Assembly: GCF_050436995.1 (NCBI RefSeq)
Contig: NC_134757.1
Coordinates: 6,398,501 to 6,462,500, forward strand
DNA from: Anticarsia gemmatalis
Taxonomy: Eukaryota > Arthropoda > Insecta > Lepidoptera > Erebidae
Length of the DNA: 64,000 bases
Direction of reading: 5' to 3'
Position numbers and translations under genes: made by a program. This document shows positions 32,228-45,800 of the stretch, one piece after another; position 1 is the stretch's first letter, and the number at the start of each line of letters is the position of its first letter. The notes beneath the pieces were generated by a model, which saw only the letters and a list, made by a program, of their open reading frames with translations, was not told where the DNA came from and searched no databases.

Positions 32228-32256
32228 CTGCGGCTTCTACTACGGCCGAACGGCAT
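32228..32256 (-). CDS. Alternative first exon of CHCHD copy C
   Basis: ATG opens MPFGRSRSR and reaches a full consensus donor, CGCAG|GTAAGT, in phase 2, the same phase as the first exon at 31756. Spliced to the exon at 31624 it would give a 138-aa CHCHD2-type protein with a start close in style to the mammalian one (MPRGSRSR). The intron would be 603 nt. It could instead be the relic of a fourth gene copy. Confidence 0.65.
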
Positions 32257-33060
32257 ATTATTATTTAGAAAATTGTAAAAAAAATAACTTTAGTGTTTCA
32301 TGTCACGCTTACTATTATATTTTCTTTCTTTTTGATATTTTCGATTATAGAGTACATCTATAATTTTCTACGCCAGCCAGTGTCAATGTCAGGGCATTCT
32401 TCATTGAGACTGTTATTGTTTCCGGGTAACTTTAAACTTTATTGATTTGTCCGTGATAAATTGCAACTAGGGCTTCCAATCCCGCACCCAATTTTCATTC
32501 TCGTTACTTGTGGCCCTTGTGGGATTTAAAATTTTGGATCCAGTGAAATTTCGTAATTTGCGGAAATGAAAAATTTTAATCTATTCTGGATATTTAAAAC
32601 AGCATACATAACAAACATTGTTTGAATTATGCACGTATTTTGTACGTAACTTTTTTATATAGTAATAAGTTAAAATATTATCCTAATAATAACCACTTGA
32701 AACAAATGTTTCACGAGAATATATTTTTTTTATCTATGAAATTATCAAGAATCTAGTCATCTGCATCAGTAATTTCTAGATAATGAATGCAAGTCTTCCT
32801 CTATTTGTGTTTTTAAGATATCTTATGTCCACTCAGATAATAAATAAGCGATGAGATTTGTGCTCTGCGCGGCGTTGAGATAAGAGATTAAAAATCCAAT
32901 CTTTCAGTCTATACTCAGGTCATCGAAAACCGCCGCTAGCTGACATCGGAAATATATTATGTATCTATTAGAAATATTACATTTTATAGTAAGTATTCCT
33001 AAAATGACGATCCTAATGATTTCTACCTCATATTTCATTCTTGTTATGACATTTGTAAAG
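32257..33060. other. Intergenic region between CHCHD cluster and TBL2-like gene
   Basis: AT-rich. The two genes are divergent here, so both promoters should lie between 32256 and 33283. No coding sequence recognised. Confidence 0.5.
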
Positions 33061-33282
33061 CACGTCACTATCACACGACTCGACAGCGACGTCACAGCCC
33101 AGCCGGCCGGGCAGCTCGAGGAATGATTTGCCATAAATGATTCATTCATTGAAGTCGATCAGTTCAGTCAAGTTAGGGTATCTGTGGTTAGTTATTGTGA
33201 CTTTGTGACCGCGTGATCGTAGCTGTCGTGATTTTCGATTCTGTGTCTATTTTAACGTTTTCGTAAAGAATTTTGAGTGAAA
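33061..33282 (+). promoter_or_regulatory. Promoter and 5' UTR of the TBL2-like gene
   Basis: A GC-richer stretch holds two CRE-like sites, CACGTCAC at 33061-33068 and GACGTCAC at 33088-33095, and an initiator-like GTTCAGTCAA at about 33162-33171. A start near 33166 would give a 5' UTR of about 117 nt. CRE/ATF-type sites would suit an ER-stress gene, but binding is inferred. Confidence 0.45.
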
Positions 33283-36200
33283 ATGGGCGATATTCAAGCC
33301 GGTCAAAACTTAAACGTATTCCTTATGGGAGGAATTACAATATTTTTATGTGTAATATTACATTTTGCCTACAAGATAGTTTTTAAAGGCAAGAAAAAGG
33401 AAGCACTAAAACATGAAATTGAGAGCGATTCAGGTGAGTAAAATGCAGTAAGAATATATGAAATAAAAGAGTATAAATCATCAATTGATACCATTACGTT
33501 TAGTATGTGGACGGCACTCGTATGTAAGGTATAATTAGTGTGTAAACTGAACCACACTTATTTGTAACTGGTCGAATCTCTTGCGGTTTTTGTGCGATGT
33601 GAACGGACGAAGATATAACTGTATACGAAGAATGCAGCTGACACACTTCGTATGTATGTGTTCTTTAGATTATTCTCAGATAGATGTATTGCCTATTCCT
33701 AGTTTATTTTCCTATCGATTTTTATAACTCGTTAGTTCATAATATTGCATGCTCTTGGGTGGAATACGGTGGGACACCAACATGTGATGATAAAAATTTA
33801 AGGCATCTCAAACTCAATATTTTCATTTAAATTAATTATTTAGGATAATCACAAAAATAACGACAAAAGACCACTTTTCAGTAGAATGATAATCGTGCAG
33901 AAAGTACTCATAAATTTAATGTACAATGTAAATAAAAAAAATATAAAATTCCCGCCAAAAATATATTTCGTAGTTTAGTGTGAACTGAATTGAAGTTGAC
34001 TTCAAAATTGTATCTTGTACTTGACAATAGCTGTGTGTTTGATAGGAAAATAATAATTTATTATTCCTTGTTAATATAAACCAGGAAAATACCAACTTCC
34101 ATAAGATCTATTAACCTTTCATCTTTACAGTAGGTACCTACCTATGAAAATATTTGAATTGGTACCTACTTACAATGTACAACTCAACCATTTTTTTGAT
34201 AGTTCTATATTTATTTTTAGTAAGTACATGGACAGCAATAAAAATGTACACAACTGGAGTTATAATACTTTGCCTCTATTGGCTTAAAAAACCAATTAAA
34301 TTACATTTGAAATATTTTTAAATGAATGAGGAAGATCTCAATTTTAGAGAGTAAAATCAATATGCATAATATAGGAGCACATCATCCAGTTACCTATAAA
34401 ATAGACAGTAGCCAATAGGAATTAATTTATAAAAAGTTTTTAGGCCTTTAGTGTAATTTTTATTAAGGCTTTAAAATATTGTTGTTGTTTTCAACAATTT
34501 GACATTCACCATGCTAATGTGGTAGTTCATTATGTTTTAATTCACCGTAACATGACACTTAGCATCTGAACAAATATTGTTGAATAAAGCAGCATTACTG
34601 AGGACTTGGCTCAAGAGTTAAATAATGAGACTGAATTTGTTTATTAAATGAATCATTTATGTTAATGTTATAAGTTTTGTTTGACTGTTCTGGTAACATT
34701 TATATTTTCCACCTGTTTTCTGTTAATAGATTCATTTATGTGGACCACCTGTCTATGTTTTGATAGTAAATGCATCAAGTAGTAAACAACAGTGCCACAT
34801 ATTTTTATCAAGGGGCTGGCTGATTAATTTTACTTACACTTTTCCTCAAAGCTTTAAGAATAATACATACTTATAATAATATCTAAAAAAAGTAGGGGAA
34901 TTAAGGCAAATGATTAGGTAAATAACACTGAAATACAGCAGTGTTCAAACTTTCAAGACTTATATAATATCCCCCAGCAAAATGCAGTGAACTGAACAAG
35001 ACAATAATTTAAACAGTTCTGCACACAAAAATAACACTACAGTCTTGTTTCAGTGTGCAGCTTGCTTGTCACACTTTCTCTTGCCAGTTAAAGTGAACAT
35101 TATCTTACATAAGAAGCTTTAAGTCTCATACTTTCCAGTCTCTAAAATGTCTATAAAATTATTATCATTGATTTCGCTCACGTTTGATGCTATACTTACG
35201 ACCTGAGTCATTATAGTATTATTTCCATCAGTTAATAAAAACGAATACAGCGTATTTTTAACATAAACCAACAAAGCGTTACGGCTGTCGATTAAACAGC
35301 CGATTTCCACTGATAGTAGTTAATATACATTATATTAAATTGTGTAGAAATCGCCTAACGTCAGCTATCGAAAAAATAAATTACATTTTACTGCAGACGG
35401 TTTCAATAGTGGTATCACGCGGCCCACCATCTGGCGCCAGCTGCAACGCAATCGCAACATGCGTGCGACTACAAAAAAAAGCTTTACAATGAAAAACTTA
35501 GCTTTCTATGGAATCGCGACTGGTTTCCGCTGTATTCTTTAAAGACGTGTCTGTTATAATACCTGAAACATAACAAAAGTTACGTTCTTAACAATGGCCT
35601 TTAACGTCTTTCAAAATCGCTTATTTTTCACACGGTATTTGAATATTTTTTATAGCTAAAACAATAATCTCATTACCTATACTCGTTGCTCTGAATACTA
35701 CACGTCATAATTAAAAAAAAAACTGCTCCTTGAAATGAAACAATGAAGCGAATTCAAAATATTTTTTATGATGTTCTCGGTTCCACGAAAACCGTGCAGT
35801 GGTATGAGCATGTCTGACTAATCGTGAATCATTTAAGATGTTAATATAAATATAAGAGATAGGTATATGTATAATCAGTTAGTCAGATTAGGTTTGAGAA
35901 TCGGTTTTTTGGCAAATATAACTTCTCAATAATCTATTTTCCTCTTGAAAAATTACCTGGCCAAAGGATAATGTCGATCAATCATAGCTTCGGTATTGAT
36001 TTAATATAAAGACCCATCTCTTCGAAATCCTTTCAATATTTTCCTATAGTGACTAGCTTAGTTTCTTATAAAGAAGAAGTTTGGTAACACATGGAAGTAG
36101 TTTTTATTGTGTGGGTAAAGAGTAACAATACATTAATCACGCTCACGCTTCAACAATGACGCTACGTAACTGACATCATCTCATCGAATTCCTACATGAA

Positions 36201-37031
36201 ACAAATATTTTACGATATAACGAAAAAGGCTATTGACATGTATCACATAACCATATATATAACATGCCTAAATATATGCATATATCTATCTACTTTTCAT
36301 ACAGGATATTAAAATGTATCAAAAAGCTAGGTATGTCCGTTAGTCATGACTATCTAACTGTATTTTTTTGTAAGCATCATGTCAACCTACTTCCAATTTA
36401 ATGCGTTATGTGGCTGTGCTTATTATTTTGTTTTGAATCGTTATTAAAATGTACAGTTTTGAGAGTTCACTCATAACTTCAGGATTAATGGATTTGAAAT
36501 ATATTACGATATTCCAATGCACATATTTACAATAGATGTTGTTTGTTGTTGCGAATGTTGTTTATTTAACGTTAGACAGAAAAGAACTGAAAGAGCGACT
36601 GAAAAGTCGTCATTTAAACTAACAAAAACACTGTATAATAATGATATTACAGGTCTACAACCCCAAATGCAAGCACCTCTTAATTTTTATTACTAAAATA
36701 CTACTTATACACCTATTATTTTTTTGTCATTGAAGCGACGGTAGAGTGCAAAAATCTTAAGTTCATTACCCTTTCTAAGCCGTGCGAACCGCCGTTCATT
36801 TATAAATAATCGCTAATACTTGTATTTTAGGAGCTCCCGTCGAAGAAACGAATTCCGAAACTACCGTGACTGAATCCCGTGCCAGCGGGAAATCGAAGAA
36901 ACGCGCCCCATGGAAAGGAAAATCAGAATTCAGTCACCCATGGCTGCTCAAGAACCTCAAGGGACACCCGGGCACTGTTCTATTAGTAGACTTCTCTGCG
37001 AATGGCAAGTTCATGGCCGCTACCTGTGATG
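33283..37031 (+). CDS. TBL2: TBL2-like ER membrane WD40 protein, 5' part (exons 1-2)
   Basis: Exons 33283-33433 and 36831-37031 join in phase 1 and encode the first 117 residues. Residues about 12-31 (VFLMGGITIFLCVILHFAY) are a membrane anchor followed by a Lys-rich cytosolic stretch. Exon 2 gives a basic linker and then HPWLLKNLKGHPGTVLLVDF and SANGKFMAATCDG, the start of the first WD40 repeat, which resembles TBL2 (human about 447 aa). In mammals TBL2 is an ER protein that associates with PERK during stress. Exon 2 ends G|GTAAGT, so further exons must follow; none was recognised in the remaining 27 kb. The gene is therefore partial here. Confidence 0.88.
33434..36830 (+). other. Intron 1 of the TBL2-like gene
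   Basis: About 3.4 kb, AT-rich. It contains a coding-like open frame on the minus strand (35119-35310, listed separately) and a GC-richer patch at about 35415-35470. Nothing else recognised. Confidence 0.5.
35119..35310 (-). other. Coding-like open frame without an ATG start
   Basis: 63 codons with balanced, coding-like codon use (for example GCLIDSRNALLVYVKNTLYS). The pattern of alternating hydrophobic residues suggests beta strands. The frame has no ATG at its start: an in-frame TAA lies 9 codons' worth of bases or fewer upstream, and the first in-frame ATG is internal. It has an ATCAG acceptor-like end and an internal GTC|GTAAGT donor. It may be one exon of a minus-strand gene nested in the TBL2 intron, or a relic. 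I do not recognise the family. Confidence 0.25.
36831..37031 (+). CDS. TBL2-like exon 2
   Basis: It lies between a TGTATTTTAG acceptor and a GATG|GTAAGT donor. It encodes an acidic then Lys/Arg-rich linker and the first strands of the WD40 propeller (GHPGTVLLVDFSANGKFMAA). Phase 1 at both ends. Confidence 0.92.
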
Positions 37032-40000
37032 GTAAGTTTCTTTACGTCTCATTGTAACTAATATACATTCTTTGCTAAGAATGTCTGTTAATTACATTAC
37101 TAAAGCAATGGCCACTCATTTTATTCAACAAAAACATTTAGAATACCAAATTATTTAAAGAACGTTATGTTTGCTTGTGTTGTTTGTTAAGTCTAGCGAA
37201 CCATCCAGCTATAGCGTACTTTAAATATTTGAATACTGATTATTTCAAATTTGTCGTGAATGAGGAGACCATTACTAGAAACTATAAACAGTGTATGTAG
37301 ATTTTAGAATGAAAGTGTAACTGTACTCCAGAAAAAAACTCACAAATATTTATATTTCCCAGCATATTTGAATAGATATGTACGTAATACATTTTGCAAT
37401 TGTAATTCGAATCTGCATACTGCTTATATTTTCTTGATATGCGCGTGTACATATTATTTTTACGATATATAATGAATCTAAATCTAGTGACACAGGCGTC
37501 AATGCAGTATTTTATTTAAATGTGTAAAAAACTAAATGTTCTATCACAATTATCTTAATCACTGTTTCGCTAGATTTAGTATTACATAAATGTTATAGTC
37601 ATGGTCGAATCTTAATTTCACCAAGTTAAAAATAATGCAATTAATTAAATTTAATAGCTAGTCGGGGGCAATGTTTTGTTTGTAATTTTCAATAACAAGT
37701 GGGACTTTATCAAATGCTTGGCTTGCTGAAGTTGAGACTAACGATCGAGTAACAATAGTTGTAAATACTTGGGCATACTGTTTTCAATCATAATATTGAG
37801 TTGCTGAATCAATGCTAAAGTTATTTATTGCACTAAATGCTCCGTAACGAATTTGTAATTATGTAGAGACCAGTATGTACCATCTTTATCAATCGTAGCT
37901 TATCGTGCAGCCATTAGATTAGTTTTGATTTGTACGATAGTATTTTTGAATCGTTTTGTATAGTGGAAACATCCGGGATGTTCGGTGTCACTTGGCGACA
38001 GTCGATGGCGGTTGTTTAATGGCTGGACGAGGAAGCGACGCTCGTGGTTCCGCTCAAGACCTCGCGCGTTTTTGTCCCACTCCGCTACGCCACTGTTATG
38101 TGTAATTTGGAGGTCCGCCGGTCGAAGTCACTCCCAAGGCTGTTTGCACACTGGAATTATCCAGAATAACTATTAAATCATTTTCGCATCAAACGTTGCA
38201 TAATCTGCATCGAATATCCGATTTACCAATCGAGTGAAAGGCATCAACAGAATGAAGCTGATTACGAATTCTAATTCAAAACTAGCATGATGTTTTAGTG
38301 TAATCGAATCTTGTTAATAGAACACTTCATTGATTAGAAGTGCTTCAGTAACTTCCCGTGCTTCAGTTTAAGTGACAGATAACGATTATTTAATATTATG
38401 CGTAGTTGTACTGAAACATGTTAATTATAAATTAACCTATGTATAAATAACATACATAGTAGCTATTCACATACATTTTATTATAATAATGAACTGGATA
38501 TTTTTAACTATTAGTAGGTAAATCTTATCAAAATGTCTGATTTGATTATGATAATTCTAAAATTAACTCTCGTATTACGTTTTTCAATTACCAGGTGAAT
38601 AATTTGAAGCATTTGATTAATGATATTAATTCTCATCACTTGCTCGGTTATTTGATCAAGTGTAATATAAAACCGTAGAAGCTGTTTTGTTTCATTCCCA
38701 TACTCTTTAGGAAATGTAATGTGATAATAAGCTACCGGAACGGTTTCTACTTAAACATGCAATTATGTAATGCATTTTGTTCTGACGTTTGTTTATGTGA
38801 AGCTCGAAATACTGGACACATTAGTGTTTATGAATTAAGTTTATGATTGGAACATTAATTTCGAACGAGGAACAAATTTGAAGGCCGATTTAGATGTTTT
38901 GTAGCCAACAATATTATAAAAATTCATCCGTAACATTACGCAAGTTACGGAATGAATTTAGCGATGTAACACTAAGAATCACTGAGCAGATCGTCTTTTG
39001 TATTGTGAGAAAATCCGTGTAAAAATCAGTTTCCCGCTCTAGTTGTCATTAGTAGATATTGGCCGTGTAGCGGGCAGGGCTCCGGTGACGCAGCGATAAG
39101 CCTCTACTAACCGGACTGATCGCAGTGATAGTGAGGTCGCTCACCTCGCCAAAACGTCTGCGACCCTGTTCCGCAGGCTTTGTTTACAAACGAACTAGGT
39201 CAAACTATTATTACAACTATACAATTAACACATCGCGTTATATCGTGTCACTCACGTTTTTGTAGCATTTACAGGCCCCTTACTTGTGAATACTCTACAT
39301 TCGCTACTCTGACTCTGATTGAGCACTTCAAATCTCAAGTGTGCAGATCTTATCAGTGTGTACGTCTTGAGACATAATGCGACTAAGTAGATACAATATG
39401 CATCTACTACGAAGGTTGATATATCTATGTGAAAAAATAATGCTTAATAAACTCATTATAAAAATATGAGATGAAAACTTAGTTTCTGATGTGTGTTCAA
39501 ACAAACTAGTAAGTAGAAACATTACAGTGAATTTAAAACTACTCGCTCATAGTTGGTCGCACATGTTCGCAAGAAGTGAATTACATTACATAATTTATAA
39601 ACAGAAACACACGCAATGACAACAAGATGCTGAATAATGGTAATGATTGCTAGCGGGCCGTAATAGCCGGGGCCGGAAGCGTTTGGTACTCTTAAGTATA
39701 TGTTCGTACTCTATACTCATATTTTCGGGACTATATTCGTAATAACTATGATATTGTATACTCTACTAAACACAATACTTATTTAAATATGGAACGGGCT
39801 AAAGTACTTAAATTAGCATTCTCATCGGACGTCTTTTAAATCAGGTTTGTGTACTATTTTAACCAAGAGCCAAATAAAATCACTACCGTAATTATTAATT
39901 CAGAATACTGTAAAATTCTTGTTTTAGCTGATATCATCATTAATATCGCAATTTTATAATTAAGTACGTATACAATAAGGAAGAAATTAGCCGCTAATTT

Positions 40001-42829
40001 CGATAACAATTAGATAGTAATTAGAGGCTATTATTATTATAATATAAACAATACAGTTATATTATACAATGCCATATGTTTTCTAGAGAATTCTGTGAGC
40101 TAGATTTAAAACTGATTGTAGGAGAGAATCAATGACACTGACAATGAAGATCGATGATCGCAACGAGCGGTTTGCAGATAAGTAATTGTAAATCTATTTT
40201 CGTAGCGGAACAATAGCTGATGTTTTGTGTACAGTAAAGTACAAAATAAAAGTGTCGTTATGGTCCGTGGATGTGGCGGCGAGGACGCTCGCCCTAGGTC
40301 GCTCCATGGTCACGCTTCACGCGTCATCGCACGTTGTATAAGCCACACTACACCCGATCCGTGACTACACTACCTCGTGAGCTGTGTAAACTAATCGCGA
40401 GCACAGGACACGTAACCCTTACAAATAAATATAACCATACCTCACGCTTCCTGGTACATAACTCACATTGAAACTGGTAGCGAGCCCGCTTCCCATTAAT
40501 CTTAAATCAAATGAAGATTCATATTAGATATTTTTTATGTAAATTCATTCAATTAGATATAGTAAATTCATGTAGTAATATGCAAGTCATCAAGATTATC
40601 GACCTATATTCATGAGGAAACCCACCATGACGAGCTATAGTTAGCAACTCTTATAAATATTGATAAGCAGATACGAACAGCACAAAGAGGTAAATGCTTC
40701 AACGAAAAACATATTTGTGTCTCCTAATAGTCAGGAAACAATAATAATTATTAATGTCTCATTATTTCAAACTTAATGGATTTTATTATCCATATAAATT
40801 GACCCTATGTTCTATAAAAGGCTTTGTTTTTATTTGATACATATATAAAAATTGGTTAATAATTTTTCGTTTCTGTCGTGACGTATTGTAAAAAAATATT
40901 CAAAACCGCTTGTCAATGTAAAACAGGCAGCGTACAATTTACTAAAAATAGTACTCTACATACGTTTATATACTATACATACGAACCATCTGATATAATT
41001 TAAAATAATCACCTGGCCAAATATATGGTTTCCGTCTTTAAGCTACTTGTTATGGGAGGCCTTTTGCATCGTTATGTCTATCTTCTGTGTGGAGACAATT
41101 ATTATTATTTCCTTGGTAAAGCAACTTTGAAAAATGACCATTTGTGTAAAAAGTTTCCTTGACAGAGATTTAATAAACTATAACCAAATATTAAGTTAAT
41201 CAATAGACATAGAAGTAAACGCGAATGAGAATGACATAGCGCTATTTTCCTTTAGTAGAGTTTTGTTATCCCAGAGATATTAAACAAACCAATGTTTACT
41301 CATTTGTAAATGTATTGAACTCATAATAAAAATGTTCTATTTCTGTGAGATAACAATGCGTTATCTAATATTGTGCGAATGTAACAATGAGTGTGTTCAA
41401 TCATCAAGTCATCCCATCACTCGACATGACGTAGAGTCTCAAAATAAACGACATTCGCATCCGTTGCAACCGTGTATTTGTTCCAATACAACCGCTCTAC
41501 TAGTTCACACATTACGTATTGTAACTTGACATAACGAGTAGGTAATAATTGTGATAATAACTTAAATATATCAGTCTATTTTCTTTTTTGCGAACTACGT
41601 ATATTTGTATTAGATGATAAGAATTATCGTGGTCGCGTAGTTTGGCCTTGGATCACTTTATAACACTTCCTAGTTACCCAGTGCTCGTCTCTTTTGCACA
41701 GTATAGCTCTATACTCTATACAATAATAATGTAGAACGTTGGTTTGATAAACTTTATGAATATCCCATTAACCGTGACAAATGTGATAGCAATGTTACAA
41801 TCATTGCAATCTAGTGTCGAGTTCCTGTTATAAATATATTTTCGATTTCCCCTTCAGATATAGCCTTTATGAATGTTTTTGTTTTGATAAAGTTGTATAT
41901 TATTTCACGTCTTGGTCTATAGTCCAAATATTTATCTTTTGGTAGAAATCACTTAGTAACTAGGTGTACGTCAGCTTTTCGTGTATTACATCAGTGTGGT
42001 GCAAGATTATATTAAACAAGTGTAATTTATAAGATATGCCTTGACCGATTTTTGTAAATTAATGTGTCCCTAAATGTCGTGTTTTATTTTATTGGAGGAA
42101 TGTACTGCGTAGCTACTGAAGAGTTTTCTGTGTCTATAAGTATAATAAGTCCTCCGAATGCTACATATATTAATTATAAGTAATTGTATTAATATCTCTC
42201 GTTTGGATTCACTTAATTGTCGAGTTCACATTGCTTCGTTAAACATAATACTATACAAATTATGATTTCGTAACTGACTTTTTACGTAACTGTTATGCAT
42301 ACAGTACCTTTAAATATCAGTATAATGCAGAACATGGTAATGTTTTGCTTACATATACATTCATGTATGTATGTTATGTGCATAATTGCTTGTTCGTGCA
42401 AAATACAGTAAGTTAAAACAAACATGATGTAATACTCATATAAACAAACTAGCTATATGTCTCATGTTTCAAAAAATACTTCTTTCTTTGCTTTGGAACC
42501 GCAACCGTGTTATGTTATGCATTTGTGTTACTCAAGTTTCGTAATGAACTTTATTTGTACTTATTCCTTGTTTTCTAGCAGTGCTTGTGCACGCGATAGC
42601 TTGTAATAGTACTAATAGTGAATACATCGATTTCCTTCAACCAGTGGTGTGAAAACAGTAGAAAGGAAGGTGTATAATGTATATGAAAATAGAAATCTGT
42701 TAGACGAGACAACTCAGCGGTGACTTGGCACTCTTATTCTCTCGGTACACAAACCAATTCAAACGTTAAGAATACAATGGGCTATTAAATTATACGACAG
42801 GCTGCATGACCGAGTTGTCAGACACGGCA

Positions 42830-42841
42830 GGCGACGTCGCC
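42830..42841. repeat. 12-bp perfect GC palindrome
   Basis: GGCGACGTCGCC is its own reverse complement, with a CRE-like ACGT core, in a GC-rich patch of about 120 bp. It could be a dimeric transcription-factor site. Confidence 0.5.
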
Positions 42842-45800
42842 GACCTCTGAAACGGCCGCTTAAAGCTATCGTGATGTAGTACCTCCTTGTGGAGCCTTCT
42901 GGGTGGGATCGGGGCCATAGACAACATTTTTCTTGAATATCAGATAAGTGCAGATTTACATACGCACTGGTAAAATAAGGATTTCGCTTCTGACCAGTTC
43001 TTAAACGAGTAGTTACGGTTAATTATGGGAATTTCTTCTAATTCAATGGAATCTAGATAGGTACATTCGATTCAGAACCGGAGGACTGCCTTGACATCGT
43101 TGCTCGGTATCATCCAATAGAGCAATTGCTAGTTAGTGGATTCTTATTAGCTGTTTTATAAAACGTTTATGTTTCATTCAGACTTGTATAATATGACTGT
43201 TGAATATTCATATTTTCATAATTAACCTCCACTGAAAATTCCTTCTGGTTTACATAAATCTATAAAATGAAGATTGACTTAACCTTGCCACGTTTGTTTG
43301 TTACCGTCGCAGACAATTACTATAACACAAATGGAAGTAATAATGGCACGTTTTAGCTTGACTTTAAACTTAAGTAGGTTCGTCAAAATAGAGGAAAAAT
43401 GGTAACATCCTTTAGTGTTATGTTTGTTGTGTCATAGTAGTAGTAAATGTTAGAAATATTTTAATAACAGTAAACAAATTGCATACCTGTATTCATGACA
43501 AATACATTTGACCGTATTTTTTAATTCAACAATATGGTAAATCATGTATTTATCCGTTTTCGTAATAAAATATACTATTTATCCGTATTATAAAAGAATC
43601 ATCGCGTTATCTTAAAAATGAAGTGCTTAACAATTCGCTTATCAAAACTAAGTTTGAACCGCGTTTTCGTGGGAAAACCAAACGTTAAAATTAAGTAACA
43701 TCATTATTATCTATACAATGTAAGGTTTCTACACAAATTGTATTGATAAGTTTCCGATCACATAGCGCTAAAATACTCACGATAAAAGATTATAACGTGC
43801 TTCCTAAACGTTTTACGTTCTTCGTGTTACCAGCGGTTGATAACACAAGTTAATTGTGATGTAATGTCGTAATTAGTTAGAACTTGTGGCTTTATGTGCA
43901 AAGCAAACATGTGGCTATTAAAGTAACCGTTTACTTTGTTAGTCTTGTCGTGAAGCATTGTCTCTTGTGTTTGTCCATCTGCGAATATTTTGTACAGTCG
44001 GTGTTTCGATCGATTTAATTAATCTAATTATAAATTATTAACATACTTTATTTAAGAACTCTGGTAGTGCGAATGCTAATTTGTTATTGAAGTCAAAATG
44101 TAGGTAATAAAATTATAATAACGTGATATTATTATTCGATCACTGTATTTAAAACATGACAAGTAACAATATAAGCAGTTGGAAATCAAAATTTGTCGTT
44201 AAATATAATTTGCGTAGCCATACTGTTTAGAAAATATAAATTATTGGCAGTAATAATGCATCTAGTAGCTATAAAATACGCAACAGAAAGTTAGCAGTTT
44301 CCTCTAGGCCGCACCTATTCCAACCTGGTAAACAACTCGATATCTGTTTCTCTCAAGTAAATTGTTTTATTTAATTGTATCGAAATACTTATATTATTCA
44401 ATAAAAAAACTATAAATTGATCAACTGACTTGATACAGCTGTTATTAAATTCGTGTCACGATGACAGCCTTTGCCATTTTGATCGTATTTCCTGCCACCC
44501 GGTATGAGTATTTCTTTTATCAATGTTACGACATCGGCATCATTCGTCGGCTATGAACTGTAAAAACTGTACTTCATCCAGTTTCCCGTGGCGTTTACAT
44601 CATTTAAAACTGTTGTGTAGTTTTCTAGGAAAGCTTACGATTGCGTCATACAATAGGCATCGTGCGTCTGTTTCGTTCATCGATCAAATTAAGCAAATTT
44701 TCCAATGGAAAGTTTTTGGCATCTCTCATTATTTTGCTGCCAAATTTGTGTTGAAAGTTTTCTGATTTTGGCAGCTCTGTTCTAGCTAGTAAATATTTTT
44801 TTATTTCGTCTGTGACTTATTATACTAGAAGCTTATAAGGCAACGACTTTATACACTAAAAATCATAAATGTAGATTGTTAAAATGTAGGTGATATGTAA
44901 AAAAAAGTAGAGTAATTGTAAAGTTATATTAAAAGAATTATAGAAGGAGCACCAAGAATTCATAGACTTTTTATTGCCTAAAATTAAAAAATAATAAGAC
45001 TATTTTTCGAATTTATTATATTAATTCAATAGTATTTAATGGTTTGCTTATTGAACCAATAAATAACAAACTTAATTTGTTATTATTTAACTATGTATAT
45101 TTGCGGACTACACATGACTTTCCAGTTTATTAACTTAACTTTATTATTGTCTGGGGGGTCAAAGAACTGGTTATTAATAATAATCTATTTGCCTCATGGC
45201 TCATTTCGTAAGCCATGACTCAGACTAACAGTTAATACCTTCCAATTGTTATTGATCTAATCTAGTTAATTTTTGTATTCCTAAGTTCAATATCTATAAA
45301 AAAATCTATTTATCTGATGTTTGCACTCAACGTAATTATAATTTGCACAACATTGAATAATAAGATATTTATTGAAGCGTACATCGAATTATCTGTAGTA
45401 TAAATAATGAACATTGAACAGTTTGTGACGAACTTTTAACCTCTGACCACGGTCTTGGAATTTTTTGTGTCAAATAATTCCTTACTTAAACAAAAAAAAG
45501 GAGAATTAAGGTTTCATCTGAAAGACAATACTTAATACGGGTAGCATCCGTCTGTCGTTCGTACGATTTCCCTAGGCTTACTTCGCAATTTCAATAAGGC
45601 TTCTTATAAAGGATAGAGATCTAGATCTCAAGTTTAAGGTTTTATTTATGGTATGGTTGAAACACTGTGTTTTAGTAAATGAATTGATAAGATATGATAA
45701 CACATTCGAAGCATCCATTAGCTCGTTATGTCTACACATCTTAGAAAATGTATTTTATGCTAATAAAGTATTTGCGTAGATATATTCTTTGAAAACTCTG

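Noticed and set aside
32904..33149. 81-codon minus-strand frame over the TBL2 promoter
   Set aside because: It covers the promoter region, has no recognisable domain and AT-driven codon use.
39060..39180. GC-rich patch tested as a missing TBL2 or exonuclease exon
   Set aside because: All three plus-strand frames are closed within it. One minus-strand frame is open for about 23 codons but without a convincing acceptor.
44523..44765. 80-codon plus-strand ATG frame
   Set aside because: It has no promoter, no splice context and no recognisable family. It could be a mobile-element relic, but this cannot be supported.
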